6,214 nucleotides of DNA. It comes from Pseudonocardiales bacterium (lineage in GTDB: Bacteria > Actinomycetota > Actinomycetes > Mycobacteriales > Pseudonocardiaceae). Made by a program: the position numbers and the translations under genes. The notes beneath the pieces were generated by a model. It had not been told where the DNA came from, ran no database searches, and was given only the letters and a program-made list of their open reading frames with translations. Position 1 is the stretch's first letter; each line of letters starts with the position of its first letter. Below, in pieces: positions 1 to 5,127 of this stretch. The stretch is taken from NCBI GenBank assembly GCA_025465385.1, contig JAODNG010000115.1:1-6214 (forward strand). The letters are read 5' to 3'.

Positions 1-1
1 G

Positions 2-877
2 GCATTGGTCGCGGCGCGCCACCACAGCGGATGCAACGCATTGGTGTTCTCAGAACACGCCAACTCGTCGGTGGAGAAGTACACCAAGATCCTTGGTATG
101 GACTCCCGAAAGGTGGACGCCGACGACTCATTCCGGATGCGGGTGTCGGGCGTCGCGGAGCAGTTGGAGCGCGGCGACGTCGCCGCTGTGGTGGCAACGG
201 CCGGCACCACATCGGCCGCGTCTTTCGACCCGATACCGGATATCGCCCGACTGTGCGCCCGTCACGACGTGTGGCTGCACGTCGACGCCGCCTATGCCGG
301 CAGCGCATGGGCCTGTCCGGAGTTCCGGGAGTCGCAGGCGGGCGTCGCCGACGCGGACTCCCTCGTAGTCAACCCACACAAGTGGCTGCTCGTGCCGTCA
401 GACTGCTCGGCGTTGTTCACCCGCCGGCCGGAGGCGCTGCGGGAGGCATTTACGATCGTTCCCGAGTACCTGCGCACCAACGACGAAGCCTCCAACCTGT
501 CGGACTACGGACCGGCGCTCGGCCGCCGCTTCCGTTCGCTCAAGCTCTGGGCCACGATGCGCTGCTTCGGGCTGGCCGGGATCCAGGAGTTCATCCGCCG
601 CAGCGTTCGGCTGGCACACGATTTCGCCACTTGGGTCGAGGCGGACCCAAACTGGGACCTTGTGCACGTATCGCTGTCCCTTGTCTGCTTTCGGCGGAAC
701 GGTAGCGACGAGCAGAACCTCGCCATCGTCGAACGCGTGAACAAGAGCGGGAAAATCTTTATCTCACATACCCGGCTGGCTGGTCGAATCGTGCTTCGGC
801 TCGCCGTCGGCTACCTACACACGACCGAGGACGACGTCGCCTTCGCCTGGTCGATACTCAACGACCGACCAGCATGA
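2..877 (+). CDS. PLP-dependent group II amino acid decarboxylase (aromatic-L-amino-acid decarboxylase-like), C-terminal part
   Basis: The reading frame is open from the window edge, so the N-terminus lies outside; about 291 residues of a family usually near 480 are visible. Family motifs appear in order (numbered from the TTG at 5): TAGTTSAASFDPI near residue 65, HVDAAYAGSAW near 92 with the Asp that contacts the PLP pyridine nitrogen, and NPHKW near 123 whose Lys126 should form the Schiff base with PLP. Further on, GRRFRSLKLW and a C-terminal SGKIFISHTRLAGRIVLRLAVG block match the DOPA/tryptophan/tyrosine decarboxylase fold. Such enzymes are cytosolic homodimers that release CO2 from an aromatic amino acid to give the amine. 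The substrate cannot be read from this part. The frame looks intact, with strong G/C third-position bias, and ends at TGA. No clear terminator follows. The TTG at 5 is an internal Leu codon, not a start. Confidence 0.94.
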   Translation, partial: ALVAARHHSGCNALVFSEHANSSVEKYTKILGMDSRKVDADDSFRMRVSGVAEQLERGDVAAVVATAGTTSAASFDPIPDIARLCARHDVWLHVDAAYAGSAWACPEFRESQAGVADADSLVVNPHKWLLVPSDCSALFTRRPEALREAFTIVPEYLRTNDEASNLSDYGPALGRRFRSLKLWATMRCFGLAGIQEFIRRSVRLAHDFATWVEADPNWDLVHVSLSLVCFRRNGSDEQNLAIVERVNKSGKIFISHTRLAGRIVLRLAVGYLHTTEDDVAFAWSILNDRPA

Positions 878-1071
878 TCCGATCTGGTCCAGCCTAGTCG
901 GTGGCGCCCCAGGGGATCCGGACCCGTCGCCGGCTTGTTCTCGCTCGTCGATGCGATCTTACGAGTGGGCAATCCATAACCCCTGTGGTCTCGTCCAGTC
1001 TCAGTGCTCTCGCATTCTGTGCAGGTGACGGACAAATTAGGGCCGACCTTGACGCCTGCTGGTGATCGGCG

Positions 1072-1338
1072 GTGCACCTTCTACACATTTACTCGAACAC
1101 CCCTGAGTTGGTCACCGACCTGGAGGCCGTCACCTGGACGGTTCGCAGAATCGATCTTCAAGACGTGCCTGCGCTACCCAGCACCGAGCGAGTCTCGCGG
1201 CTCCGTGATCGCCTGAGCGAGCCTGAGATGGCTGCGGTGGTGGCGAGCTACAGCGGTACATCAGTAACCCAGCTCACCCGCCAGTACGACATCAACCACT
1301 AGAGCGTCAATATGCTCGGTCGGGAGCGGGCCATCGGC
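1072..1338 (+). pseudogene. Helix-turn-helix fragment resembling the C-terminus of serine recombinases, broken by an amber codon
   Basis: A GTG at 1072, two codons after a TGA, opens a 76-residue frame whose second half reads RLRDRLSEPEMAAVVASY and then SVTQLTRQYDINH. This matches the pattern of the small HTH tail seen in resolvase/recombinase proteins and their orphan fragments (helix, short turn, recognition helix). The frame stops at TAG (1300-1302), exactly inside the expected recognition helix, and the same frame continues after it with SVNMLGRERAI, the expected end of that helix. I therefore read TAG as a mutated sense codon, for instance from serine TCG. No catalytic recombinase domain lies upstream. 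The first 40 residues are not recognised, and no good Shine-Dalgarno sequence precedes the GTG. It could instead be a short intact HTH peptide. Family assignment is by pattern only. Confidence 0.42.
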
Positions 1339-1752
1339 ATCCTGGTGCGCGGCTCCAGCGGCCGTCTCGCTTGCGGCCGCGCGGCGACCAGGCTGGCGGA
1401 CGCCCACCCCCAGGCACCCTCCCCGCCGTCCATGCTCCGGCCAGAACCTCGCGCGTCACCACGTGTGCGAGAAGCCCGGATGTGGAGGACGTGGAGCTCA
1501 GCGCCCGATAGCCCGAGCCACCGGTTGCGACAGCCCAGAGCCACCACCAGAAGGTGGCACCGCTTTCTGTCTCGCGATCGGATTTTACCTACGGCCAACC
1601 AATCTCCGACCGGGCGGTAACCATGTGTTACATAGCGTCTGTCTCATGACCCCGCAGCACATCCCCGTCTGGCCGCAAGGACGGCGACGTCCCCTCGGGC
1701 GCTCACTGGAAATACCAGCGCTCTGAACTCACCTCGTGCCAGTGATCTGGAC
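1303..1752. other. Gene-poor stretch, no supported gene
   Basis: Apart from the first dozen codons that continue the HTH fragment, I see no convincing coding frame here. Several long open frames exist on both strands, but they read as Arg/Pro/Ala/Ser-rich text without motifs and overlap one another, as expected for GC-rich non-coding DNA. The only local structure is a small hairpin at 1540-1558. Confidence 0.5.
1540..1558 (+). terminator. Small hairpin, possible weak terminator
   Basis: GCCACC (1540-1545) pairs perfectly with GGTGGC (1553-1558) around a 7-nt loop. Only a short TTT follows a few bases later, so it lacks a proper U-tract. It may end transcription from the left, but a 6-bp stem can occur by chance in this composition. 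Confidence 0.18.
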
Positions 1753-1851
1753 GTGCGGCCGGGCCAGTCGGACCCGACGCGAATGCTGGGTGTGGTGTTG
1801 CTGCTCGCGGTTGTCACGATCATCGTGTGTTGCTGCTGGTGTGGTGGTTGA
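1753..1851 (+). CDS. Putative tiny membrane peptide with a cysteine cluster
   Basis: From a GTG at 1753 this frame encodes 32 residues: a polar start (RPGQSDPTR), one hydrophobic segment MLGVVLLLAVVTIIV, then CCCWCGG and TGA. The hydrophobic run could span or anchor in the membrane, with the Cys cluster at its end. An ATG at 1783 would give only the hydrophobic part. Neither start has a recognisable Shine-Dalgarno sequence. The frame is open further upstream to a TAG at 1633 (reading ALNSPRASDLDV before the GTG), so this could be the tail of a longer decayed membrane protein. I do not recognise a family, and nothing nearby suggests a role. Four cysteines in five residues is unusual and is the main reason to list it. 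Confidence 0.28.
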   Translation: MRPGQSDPTRMLGVVLLLAVVTIIVCCCWCGG

Positions 1852-1955
1852 CCTGACCGGTCCCGATCTTCGGCCAGCGGCTTCGAAGAAGTCACCCTCA
1901 ACCTTCAGGTCCGTAGTTGGGACGCTCCCCTACTCATGGCAAGTATCCAGGCGTT

Positions 1956-2141
1956 TCACTGTGCACCAGAGTCACCAAAATGGGCGTTTCCGGTGATGTT
2001 GTGCAGCAGTTCGTGGATAGACTCGTGGATGAAGATCACCATGCGTTGTCCACTGTGGACCTTCTGGAGACGACAAGCTCGCGGCCAAGAAGTGCCCTCA
2101 GCCGCGACCGCCCGGATGGTGGTGCGGCAGATGGTCGGCCG
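1956..2141 (-). pseudogene. Short unrecognised frame containing an HExxH motif
   Basis: On the minus strand a frame of 61 codons is open from just after a TAG (2144-2142) to TGA at 1958-1956. The only ATG in it is at 2042 and gives 28 residues, MVIFIHESIHELLHNITG followed by about ten more. Upstream codons read RTTIRAVAAEGTSWPRAC and then RLQKVHSGQR, which looks protein-like. HESIH fits the HExxH zinc-metallopeptidase signature, but it stands alone: no third ligand, and far too little sequence for a peptidase fold. No Shine-Dalgarno sequence precedes the ATG. It may be a fragment of an older gene or chance. An overlapping plus-strand frame (GDVVQQFVDRLVDEDHHAL) is about equally plausible by eye, which keeps confidence low. 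Confidence 0.25.
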
Positions 2142-2298
2142 CTACGCCGCGTCAGCGACCGATCAACGGAGCCCGCGCCTGTCTGGGCGCCCCGAGTTCG
2201 CGGATCAGACGGCAGCGAAACGGAAGTGGGATGTGCGAGTGCAGCAGCCAGGGCCGACGGCGGGTTCATGGTCCGAGCCGTGGTGTGACCTTAATAGT

Positions 2299-2564
2299 TC
2301 AACGTCGCAGCAGATGGACGATGCAGGCGACGAAGGCACCCACATCAACGATCAGAAAGATCCATCCGAGCCCAAACGGAAACGAGGCGAGCTCTTCTGG
2401 GATGCCGCTGAGCAGAATGCCGAAGCCGACAACAGGGAGGGCGCGGGGTCAATTTGGGCGCTCTCACGCTCTTTCTCCTCGACAAGGAGGCGAAGCTCAG
2501 CTGTCTTCTCCTCCAGCGTCCGCTTGAGCTCGACCCCCACCCGGGGCCAGATCAGTGACCACAC
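2299..2564 (-). pseudogene. Frameshifted small membrane protein (charged helix followed by two hydrophobic segments)
   Basis: Two minus-strand frames join into what looks like one small protein. From a GTG at 2564, directly after a TGA, the first frame reads VELKRTLEEKTAELRLLVEE and KERESAQIDPA, a charged helix with good codon bias. Its codons then turn to low-complexity Ser/Ala text. In the frame shifted by one base, open from 2448, the sequence continues as ALPVVGFGILLSGIPEEL and GLGWIFLIVDVGAFVACIVH, ending LLRR and TGA at 2301-2299. These look like two membrane segments. The overlap around 2440-2448 suggests loss of one base, for instance a G from a GCGGCC context. A sequencing error or two overlapping tiny genes are alternatives. 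I do not recognise the family. It lies downstream of, and on the same strand as, the LEA-like gene, separated by 314 nt. Confidence 0.38.
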
Positions 2565-2861
2565 TCACGGCGACGACCTGTTCGCGGCTCGCTGTCTCCT
2601 CGCGCTGGGGCTGGTGACTCTTTACCTACTCCGGCGGTTGCCGCGCGTCGATGAGGTGTCGAGACATTGGCGCGCGGCGTTCGCGTGGGCAGCGGGGACC
2701 GCGCTCGCAGGAGTTTGACTCTGTTTGCCTCAGCCCCGTCCGCCCCTCCGCCGCTGCTGTGGACGCGGGCACCGCCCGAGGCTCTAGCGAAGTGCCAGCC
2801 TTGGCGCCATTGCACCGAGGCGAGCGTCTGCCCGGCGACCACGAATACCCCCCGCTGTTGA
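2551..2861 (+). pseudogene. Possible degraded membrane-protein fragment on the plus strand
   Basis: The plus-strand frame to TGA at 2716-2718 reads LFAARCLLALGLVTLYLLRR and then VDEVSRHWRAAFAWAAGTAL, with high G/C third positions and one hydrophobic stretch. After that stop, the frame shifted by one base goes on as SLTLFASAPSAPPPLLWTRA to a TGA at 2861. One lost base near 2712 would join them. There is no in-frame ATG or GTG near 2551 and no Shine-Dalgarno sequence. GC-rich non-coding DNA often gives such frames, so this is only a weak call. Confidence 0.17.
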
Positions 2862-2880
2862 GAGCGGGACGGGGCCGCTC
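2851..2880 (-). terminator. Hairpins at the 3' end of the LEA-like gene
   Basis: CCCGCT (2851-2856) pairs with AGCGGG (2863-2868) around a 6-nt loop, starting about 10 nt after the stop codon. A second perfect 6-bp stem, GAGCGG (2862-2867) with CCGCTC (2875-2880), uses the same central arm and reaches into the stop codon, so the two cannot form together. There is no U-tract on the minus-strand transcript. Termination is an inference. Confidence 0.25.
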
Positions 2881-3346
2881 AGGACGTGCTGTCTTTGCCC
2901 GAGCTACCCCCGGCCTTCTCAACGAGGGGCTGAGCCTTCTCTTTGACCTTCTCGGCGAGAGGCTCAGCCTTCTCCATGACCTTCTCGGCGAGGAGCCCAG
3001 CCTTCTCCTTGGCCCCCTCGACAAACGACTCAGTCCTCTCAAGGACCTTGTCAACGAGCGGCTCAGCCTCGTCGAGGGTCTGCTCTACCACGCCCCTGAT
3101 CTTCTCCCCTGAAGCCTCCGCTGAGGTGTCCGGTGAGGTCTCAGTTGAGGTGTTCGCGGAGGTCTCGGCTGAGGTGTCCGGTGAGGTCTCAGTTGAGGTG
3201 TCCGCGGAGGTCTCGGCTGAGGTGTCCGGTGAGGTCTCGGTTCCGGTGTTCGGTGAGGTCTCTGTTGAGGTGTCCGGTGAGGTCTCGGTTGAGGTGTCCG
3301 GTGAGGTCTCTGTTGAGGTGTCCACTGAGGTCTTCGCTGAAGTCAT
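2879..3346 (-). CDS. Hydrophilic two-repeat protein: Thr/Ser/acidic repeats plus LEA-like 11-residue helical repeats
   Basis: I choose the ATG at 3346 (155 residues) because GAAGGGAG lies 11 nt upstream and because the repeats begin just after it. Residues 8-79 are short units of the type [P/A/T]-[D/E]-T-S, mostly TETSPDTS-like. After a GEKIRG linker, residues 86-140 form five consecutive 11-residue units, among them VVEQTLDEAEP, LAEKVMEKAEP and LAEKVKEKAQP, then LVEKAGG and a Ser/Lys tail. This 11-mer periodicity gives an amphipathic helix and is typical of group 3 LEA proteins, which protect proteins or membranes during drying or osmotic stress, and also of apolipoprotein-like helices. The protein has no Cys, Trp or Tyr, no signal peptide and no membrane segment, so it is probably cytosolic or peripheral at a surface. 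A GGGTAT element upstream suggests stress-sigma control. Function is inferred; the exact family is not recognised. Confidence 0.78.
   Translation of the reverse strand: MTSAKTSVDTSTETSPDTSTETSPDTSTETSPNTGTETSPDTSAETSADTSTETSPDTSAETSANTSTETSPDTSAEASGEKIRGVVEQTLDEAEPLVDKVLERTESFVEGAKEKAGLLAEKVMEKAEPLAEKVKEKAQPLVEKAGGSSGKDSTS
2927..3091 (-). repeat. Five in-phase 33-nt (11-residue) repeats
   Basis: Five units of 11 codons run without interruption in the C-terminal half of the hydrophilic protein, with a sixth partial unit (LVEK) after them. Positions 1-2 are hydrophobic, position 3 is Glu/Asp, and positions 7-9 tend to E-K-A; two of the five end in Pro next to Glu or Gln, plus one more EP. DNA identity is highest between the last two full units (near 2927-2992) and decays toward the 5' units, which suggests stepwise duplication. 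Confidence 0.75.
3123..3338 (-). repeat. Nine tandem 24-bp repeats inside the hydrophilic gene
   Basis: On the plus strand nine contiguous 24-bp units run from 3123 to 3338, typified by GAGGTGTCCGGT followed by GAGGTCTCAGTT. Each unit is two diverged 12-bp halves of form GAGGTNTCNGNT. Some units are identical, while the sixth is the most diverged (it starts CCGGTGTTC). The length keeps the frame, each unit adding eight residues, so copy number can change without breaking the protein. There are no spacers, so this is not a CRISPR array. Confidence 0.95.
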
Positions 3347-3379
3347 CGTGTTCGCTGCTCCCTTCGCTGCCAATCGGAG

Positions 3380-3404
3380 ATACCCAATCCGTCCACTCGG
3401 AAAG
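3380..3404 (-). promoter_or_regulatory. Possible sigma-F/sigma-B-like promoter of the LEA-like gene
   Basis: On the minus strand GGGTAT (3385-3380) matches the -10 element of actinobacterial sigma-F/sigma-B promoters. CTTT (3404-3401) lies 15 nt upstream, a poor match to the GTTT/GNNT -35. A start near 3373 would leave a 5' leader of about 27 nt before the ATG. GGGTAY alone occurs several times by chance in a window of this size, so its position is the stronger argument. Confidence 0.4.
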
Positions 3405-3690
3405 GGTAGCGGGAGGTGATCTACAGCGTACTGCCCTGCGCCCCTTCGCGGAAGGATCGACAGCTTGTGGTGCTCCCCAGGCCGGTTCCGCGTCCGATTC
3501 CGGGTGCTCTGTCGCATGTCCCTTCAGCGTGTCCATGAGGGTCTGCGGCCAGTGTGTGTTCCCGTGTCCGTTCCCCTCTTCATATCTGCTGCCGCGTGTC
3601 TAGTTCCGTATCTAGTTCCACATGATGGGTGACGGATCGTCTTCAAGCCGGACCGGCACGGCCCGGACGCGCCGCCGCTGCATCCGGCTT

Positions 3691-3720
3691 GCGCTCGCTC
3701 CCGCTTCGCTCCGCGAGCGC
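3691..3720. repeat. Palindrome with GCTTCGC at its centre
   Basis: GCGCTCGC (3691-3698) is the exact reverse complement of GCGAGCGC (3713-3720), with 14 nt between. The loop contains GCTTCGC (3703-3709), almost exactly centred. Palindromes with a central GCTNCGC are known from telomeres of actinobacterial linear replicons, but similar GC-rich palindromes are also scattered in many actinobacterial genomes. An internal position flanked by genes makes a telomere unlikely here. Confidence 0.6.
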
Positions 3721-3826
3721 GCCGGGCGGCTGGCGCGCGACACGGGGTTGTAGTGGTGCTGTGGTTGTGTCCGGGAGAGGCAGGCGCGCATTGTGCGGAG
3801 CCCCCCAGCGTCAAGCCCGCTGCGCG

Positions 3827-3921
3827 TCCCGATCCGTCCGGCCCCTCCGCGCATCCATCCATTGGCAGTGATCGTCACCGTGGCCAGTGGGTCACGTCCG
3901 GAGGGGCCGGACGGATCGGGA
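3827..3921. repeat. Perfect 23-bp inverted repeat around a 49-nt loop
   Basis: The arm at 3827-3849 (core GATCCGTCCGGCCCCTCC) is the exact reverse complement of the arm at 3899-3921. Both arms end at mismatches on either side, so the boundaries are sharp. The 49-nt spacer has its own small GTGATCGTCAC hairpin (3868-3878). A perfect 23-bp match is far beyond chance. It could fold as a strong RNA or DNA cruciform, act as a bidirectional transcription block, or be a miniature or degraded mobile element. No target-site duplication is evident at its edges. Confidence 0.92.
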
Positions 3922-3970
3922 GTAAACGGCTGGACCCTGGGGCCCCTACGACTCCTGGGCCGGCTGTCGC

Positions 3971-3990
3971 CGGCAGGCCAGGGCCTGCCG
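3971..3990 (-). terminator. 9-bp hairpin downstream of the acidic protein gene
   Basis: CGGCAGGCC (3971-3979) and GGCCTGCCG (3982-3990) are perfect complements with two bases between, in practice an 8-bp stem and 4-nt loop. It sits about 63 nt after the stop of the minus-strand gene at 4053 and may end its transcript, but no U-tract follows on either strand. The structure is certain from sequence; the role is a guess. Confidence 0.3.
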
Positions 3991-4052
3991 TGGGTGACGT
4001 CCGTTAGCCCGAATAGCGGATAAGGAGAGCGCAAGAACCGCCTCGTCCGAGT

Positions 4053-4466
4053 TTATTTAGCCCCGCTTTCTTCCGCGCTGTGCTTTTTCGACCGCTGCTG
4101 GTCTGCATCCTCATGACTGTATGGATCATCGGAGGTGGTCATGTTTTCAGTGGAGGCCATCTCCGATGTACTAACGTCCTCGGTCAGGTCGCCGAGCGCC
4201 CCTGTGTTCCGTTCGGCCTTTGTTGGAACCGGTTCGGAAGAAAGGGACTCGCCAGGGGGCCGAGTTCCCGGGACGTCGTCAACGCCAACGCTCCCACGAC
4301 CACCCTCTTTAATGTTGTCGCGTTCATTGGTAGGGTACTGATTCCCCGTAGGGACTCCTGGATCTCCAGGCTCTCCCAATCTCTCTCGGTCATAGGCTGT
4401 ACCTGGCTCACCGGTTACCCCCGAGCCCAGATCCGAGGTCTCATGCGTCTCCGAAGTATCCTCCAT
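4053..4466 (-). CDS. Acidic, hydrophilic, probably disordered small protein
   Basis: The ATG at 4466 gives 137 residues. It is preferred over the TTG six bases upstream because AAAGGAG lies 8 nt before the ATG. The protein has no Cys, Trp or Phe, a single Ile, and is dominated by Glu, Asp, Ser, Thr, Gly and Pro, for example MEDTSETHETSD at the N-terminus, GEPGDPGVPTGNQYPTNERD in the middle and SKKHSAEESGAK at the end. Such composition predicts an unfolded, heat-soluble protein, as in hydrophilins; the NIKEGGRGS stretch is only loosely like glycine-rich LEA segments. There is no signal peptide or membrane segment. I do not recognise a family. Codon use is less biased to G/C than in the edge genes. 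A well-placed stress-type promoter lies upstream, and the other hydrophilic gene follows on the same strand after 706 nt, so they are probably separate transcripts. TAA ends it. Confidence 0.76.
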   Translation of the reverse strand: MEDTSETHETSDLGSGVTGEPGTAYDRERLGEPGDPGVPTGNQYPTNERDNIKEGGRGSVGVDDVPGTRPPGESLSSEPVPTKAERNTGALGDLTEDVSTSEMASTENMTTSDDPYSHEDADQQRSKKHSAEESGAK

Positions 4467-4474
4467 GCCCAAGT

Positions 4475-4481
4475 CTCCTTT
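4475..4481 (-). promoter_or_regulatory. Ribosome binding site of the acidic protein gene
   Basis: AAAGGAG on the minus strand, 8 nt before the ATG at 4466. It fixes that ATG as the start rather than the nearby TTG. Confidence 0.75.
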
Positions 4482-4907
4482 CTAACCTATGCTGGAGCAC
4501 GGACGTACCCTAAGTAGTCGAGTCATAAACATAGCGGGGATAAATCGACCCAAGTGGGGTGTGTTCGGTCTAGAGAAGACTGCGAAGGAAGCCAGTTCAG
4601 CAGCTCGGACGCACGGGTGGGGGTCGGTCAGGCAGCTGGCGAGGATTGCATTCAACCTCGACATGGTCTGGGTGGTCAGCGGCGGGACAGCGAACGGGGG
4701 TGATACCCGAAGACCACAGAGACCTCCGACGGCCGCCTCCGGGTCGGGTAGTTCACCAGCTCGGCTGCCGCCGATGTGGGTGACCATGTCGGCGTAGGCG
4801 CCGAGGCTTTCGGTGGTGATTCGCCCGGAGATGTGGCCTGTGTTTCGGGTGCAGCTTGCACGAGCCCACCCGAACCTGACCGCCGACCCGACACCAACAA
4901 CATCGAC
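4482..4907 (-). other. Open minus-strand frame with a short coding-like segment, unrecognised
   Basis: A frame of 142 codons is open from 4907 (after TGA) to TAG at 4484-4482, just upstream of the acidic protein gene. Only part looks coding: over 4838-4764, 23 of 25 codons end in G or C, and the peptide reads GHISGRITTESLGAYADMVT then HIGGS. Outside that segment the bias fades and the peptide becomes low-complexity. The first ATG is at 4787, inside the good segment, with no Shine-Dalgarno sequence. The stress-type promoter of the next gene lies within its distal part. I read it as a small decayed fragment of an unknown gene. Chance cannot be excluded. Confidence 0.25.
4505..4530 (-). promoter_or_regulatory. 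Sigma-F/sigma-B-type promoter of the acidic protein gene
   Basis: On the minus strand GTTT (4530-4527) is followed after 16 nt by GGGTAC (4510-4505). This fits the consensus for actinobacterial stress or stationary-phase sigma factors: GTTT-N(15-17)-GGGTAT in mycobacterial sigma-F and GNNT-N(14-16)-GGGTAY in Streptomyces sigma-B. A transcription start near 4498 would give a leader of about 30 nt with the Shine-Dalgarno sequence in the right place. Both elements, spacing and distance to the gene agree, though no experiment supports it. Confidence 0.6.
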
Positions 4908-5127
4908 TCAGAGCACCTTGGCATGAGTCAAGACACACCAAGATCACACCTAAACGAGACCAGCCCGCACTTTAAGGTCACAGCAGACGACTGAGATTAA
5001 CGCGGCGGCCAGCGGTCCGGGACGGTAGTCAGATGGCCACTCCACGGGTTGTTCCCTCACTCCACGCCGGCGAGTCCTTCGGCGCCTGCACTTCCAGGTC
5101 TTAGGACGCGTTCCCGTCAAGACCCTA

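Larger units (their letters stand above)
3347..4052. other. Inverted-repeat-rich intergenic stretch, no supported gene
   Basis: The part next to 3346 holds the promoter region of the hydrophilic gene. TCTAGTTCC occurs at 3599-3607 and again at 3611-3619, a 12-nt period. From about 3640 to 4020 the DNA is very GC-rich and carries several inverted repeats listed separately, plus GTGGGT[C/G]ACGTCCG near 3887 and again near 3990. The open frames here give Arg/Pro/Ala/Ser-rich text without motifs on both strands, so I call no gene. The repeats could be a degraded mobile-element end, terminators or a dispersed repeat. Confidence 0.55.

Noticed and set aside
1936..2718. Long plus-strand frame of 260 codons
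   Set aside because: It crosses segments of changing composition with no motif and overlaps better minus-strand candidates. It has no Shine-Dalgarno sequence; only its last 50 codons look protein-like.
3123..3338. CRISPR array
   Set aside because: Units are contiguous 24-mers without spacers and lie inside a coding frame.
2943..3419. Plus-strand frame of Val/Ser/Glu repeats opposite the hydrophilic gene
   Set aside because: It is the antisense shadow of the 24-bp repeats. The minus-strand reading has the LEA-like 11-mers, a Shine-Dalgarno sequence and a promoter.
3347..3517. Upstream in-frame start extending the hydrophilic protein by 57 residues
   Set aside because: The added part is Arg/Pro-rich without motifs and would cover the promoter element. 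The ATG at 3346 has a Shine-Dalgarno sequence and directly precedes the repeats.
3629..3871. Plus-strand open frame in the GC-rich stretch
   Set aside because: Arg/Ala/Pro/Ser-rich text without motifs, overlapping the inverted repeats and equally long antisense frames.
4003..4009. GTTAGCC as an integron-type recombination core
   Set aside because: It fails the GTTRRRY pattern at the last R and has no matching RYYYAAC partner at a suitable distance.
4331..4336. GGGTAC on the plus strand as another stress promoter
   Set aside because: It lies inside the acidic protein gene with no plus-strand gene downstream. GGGTAY is expected several times by chance in a window of this size.
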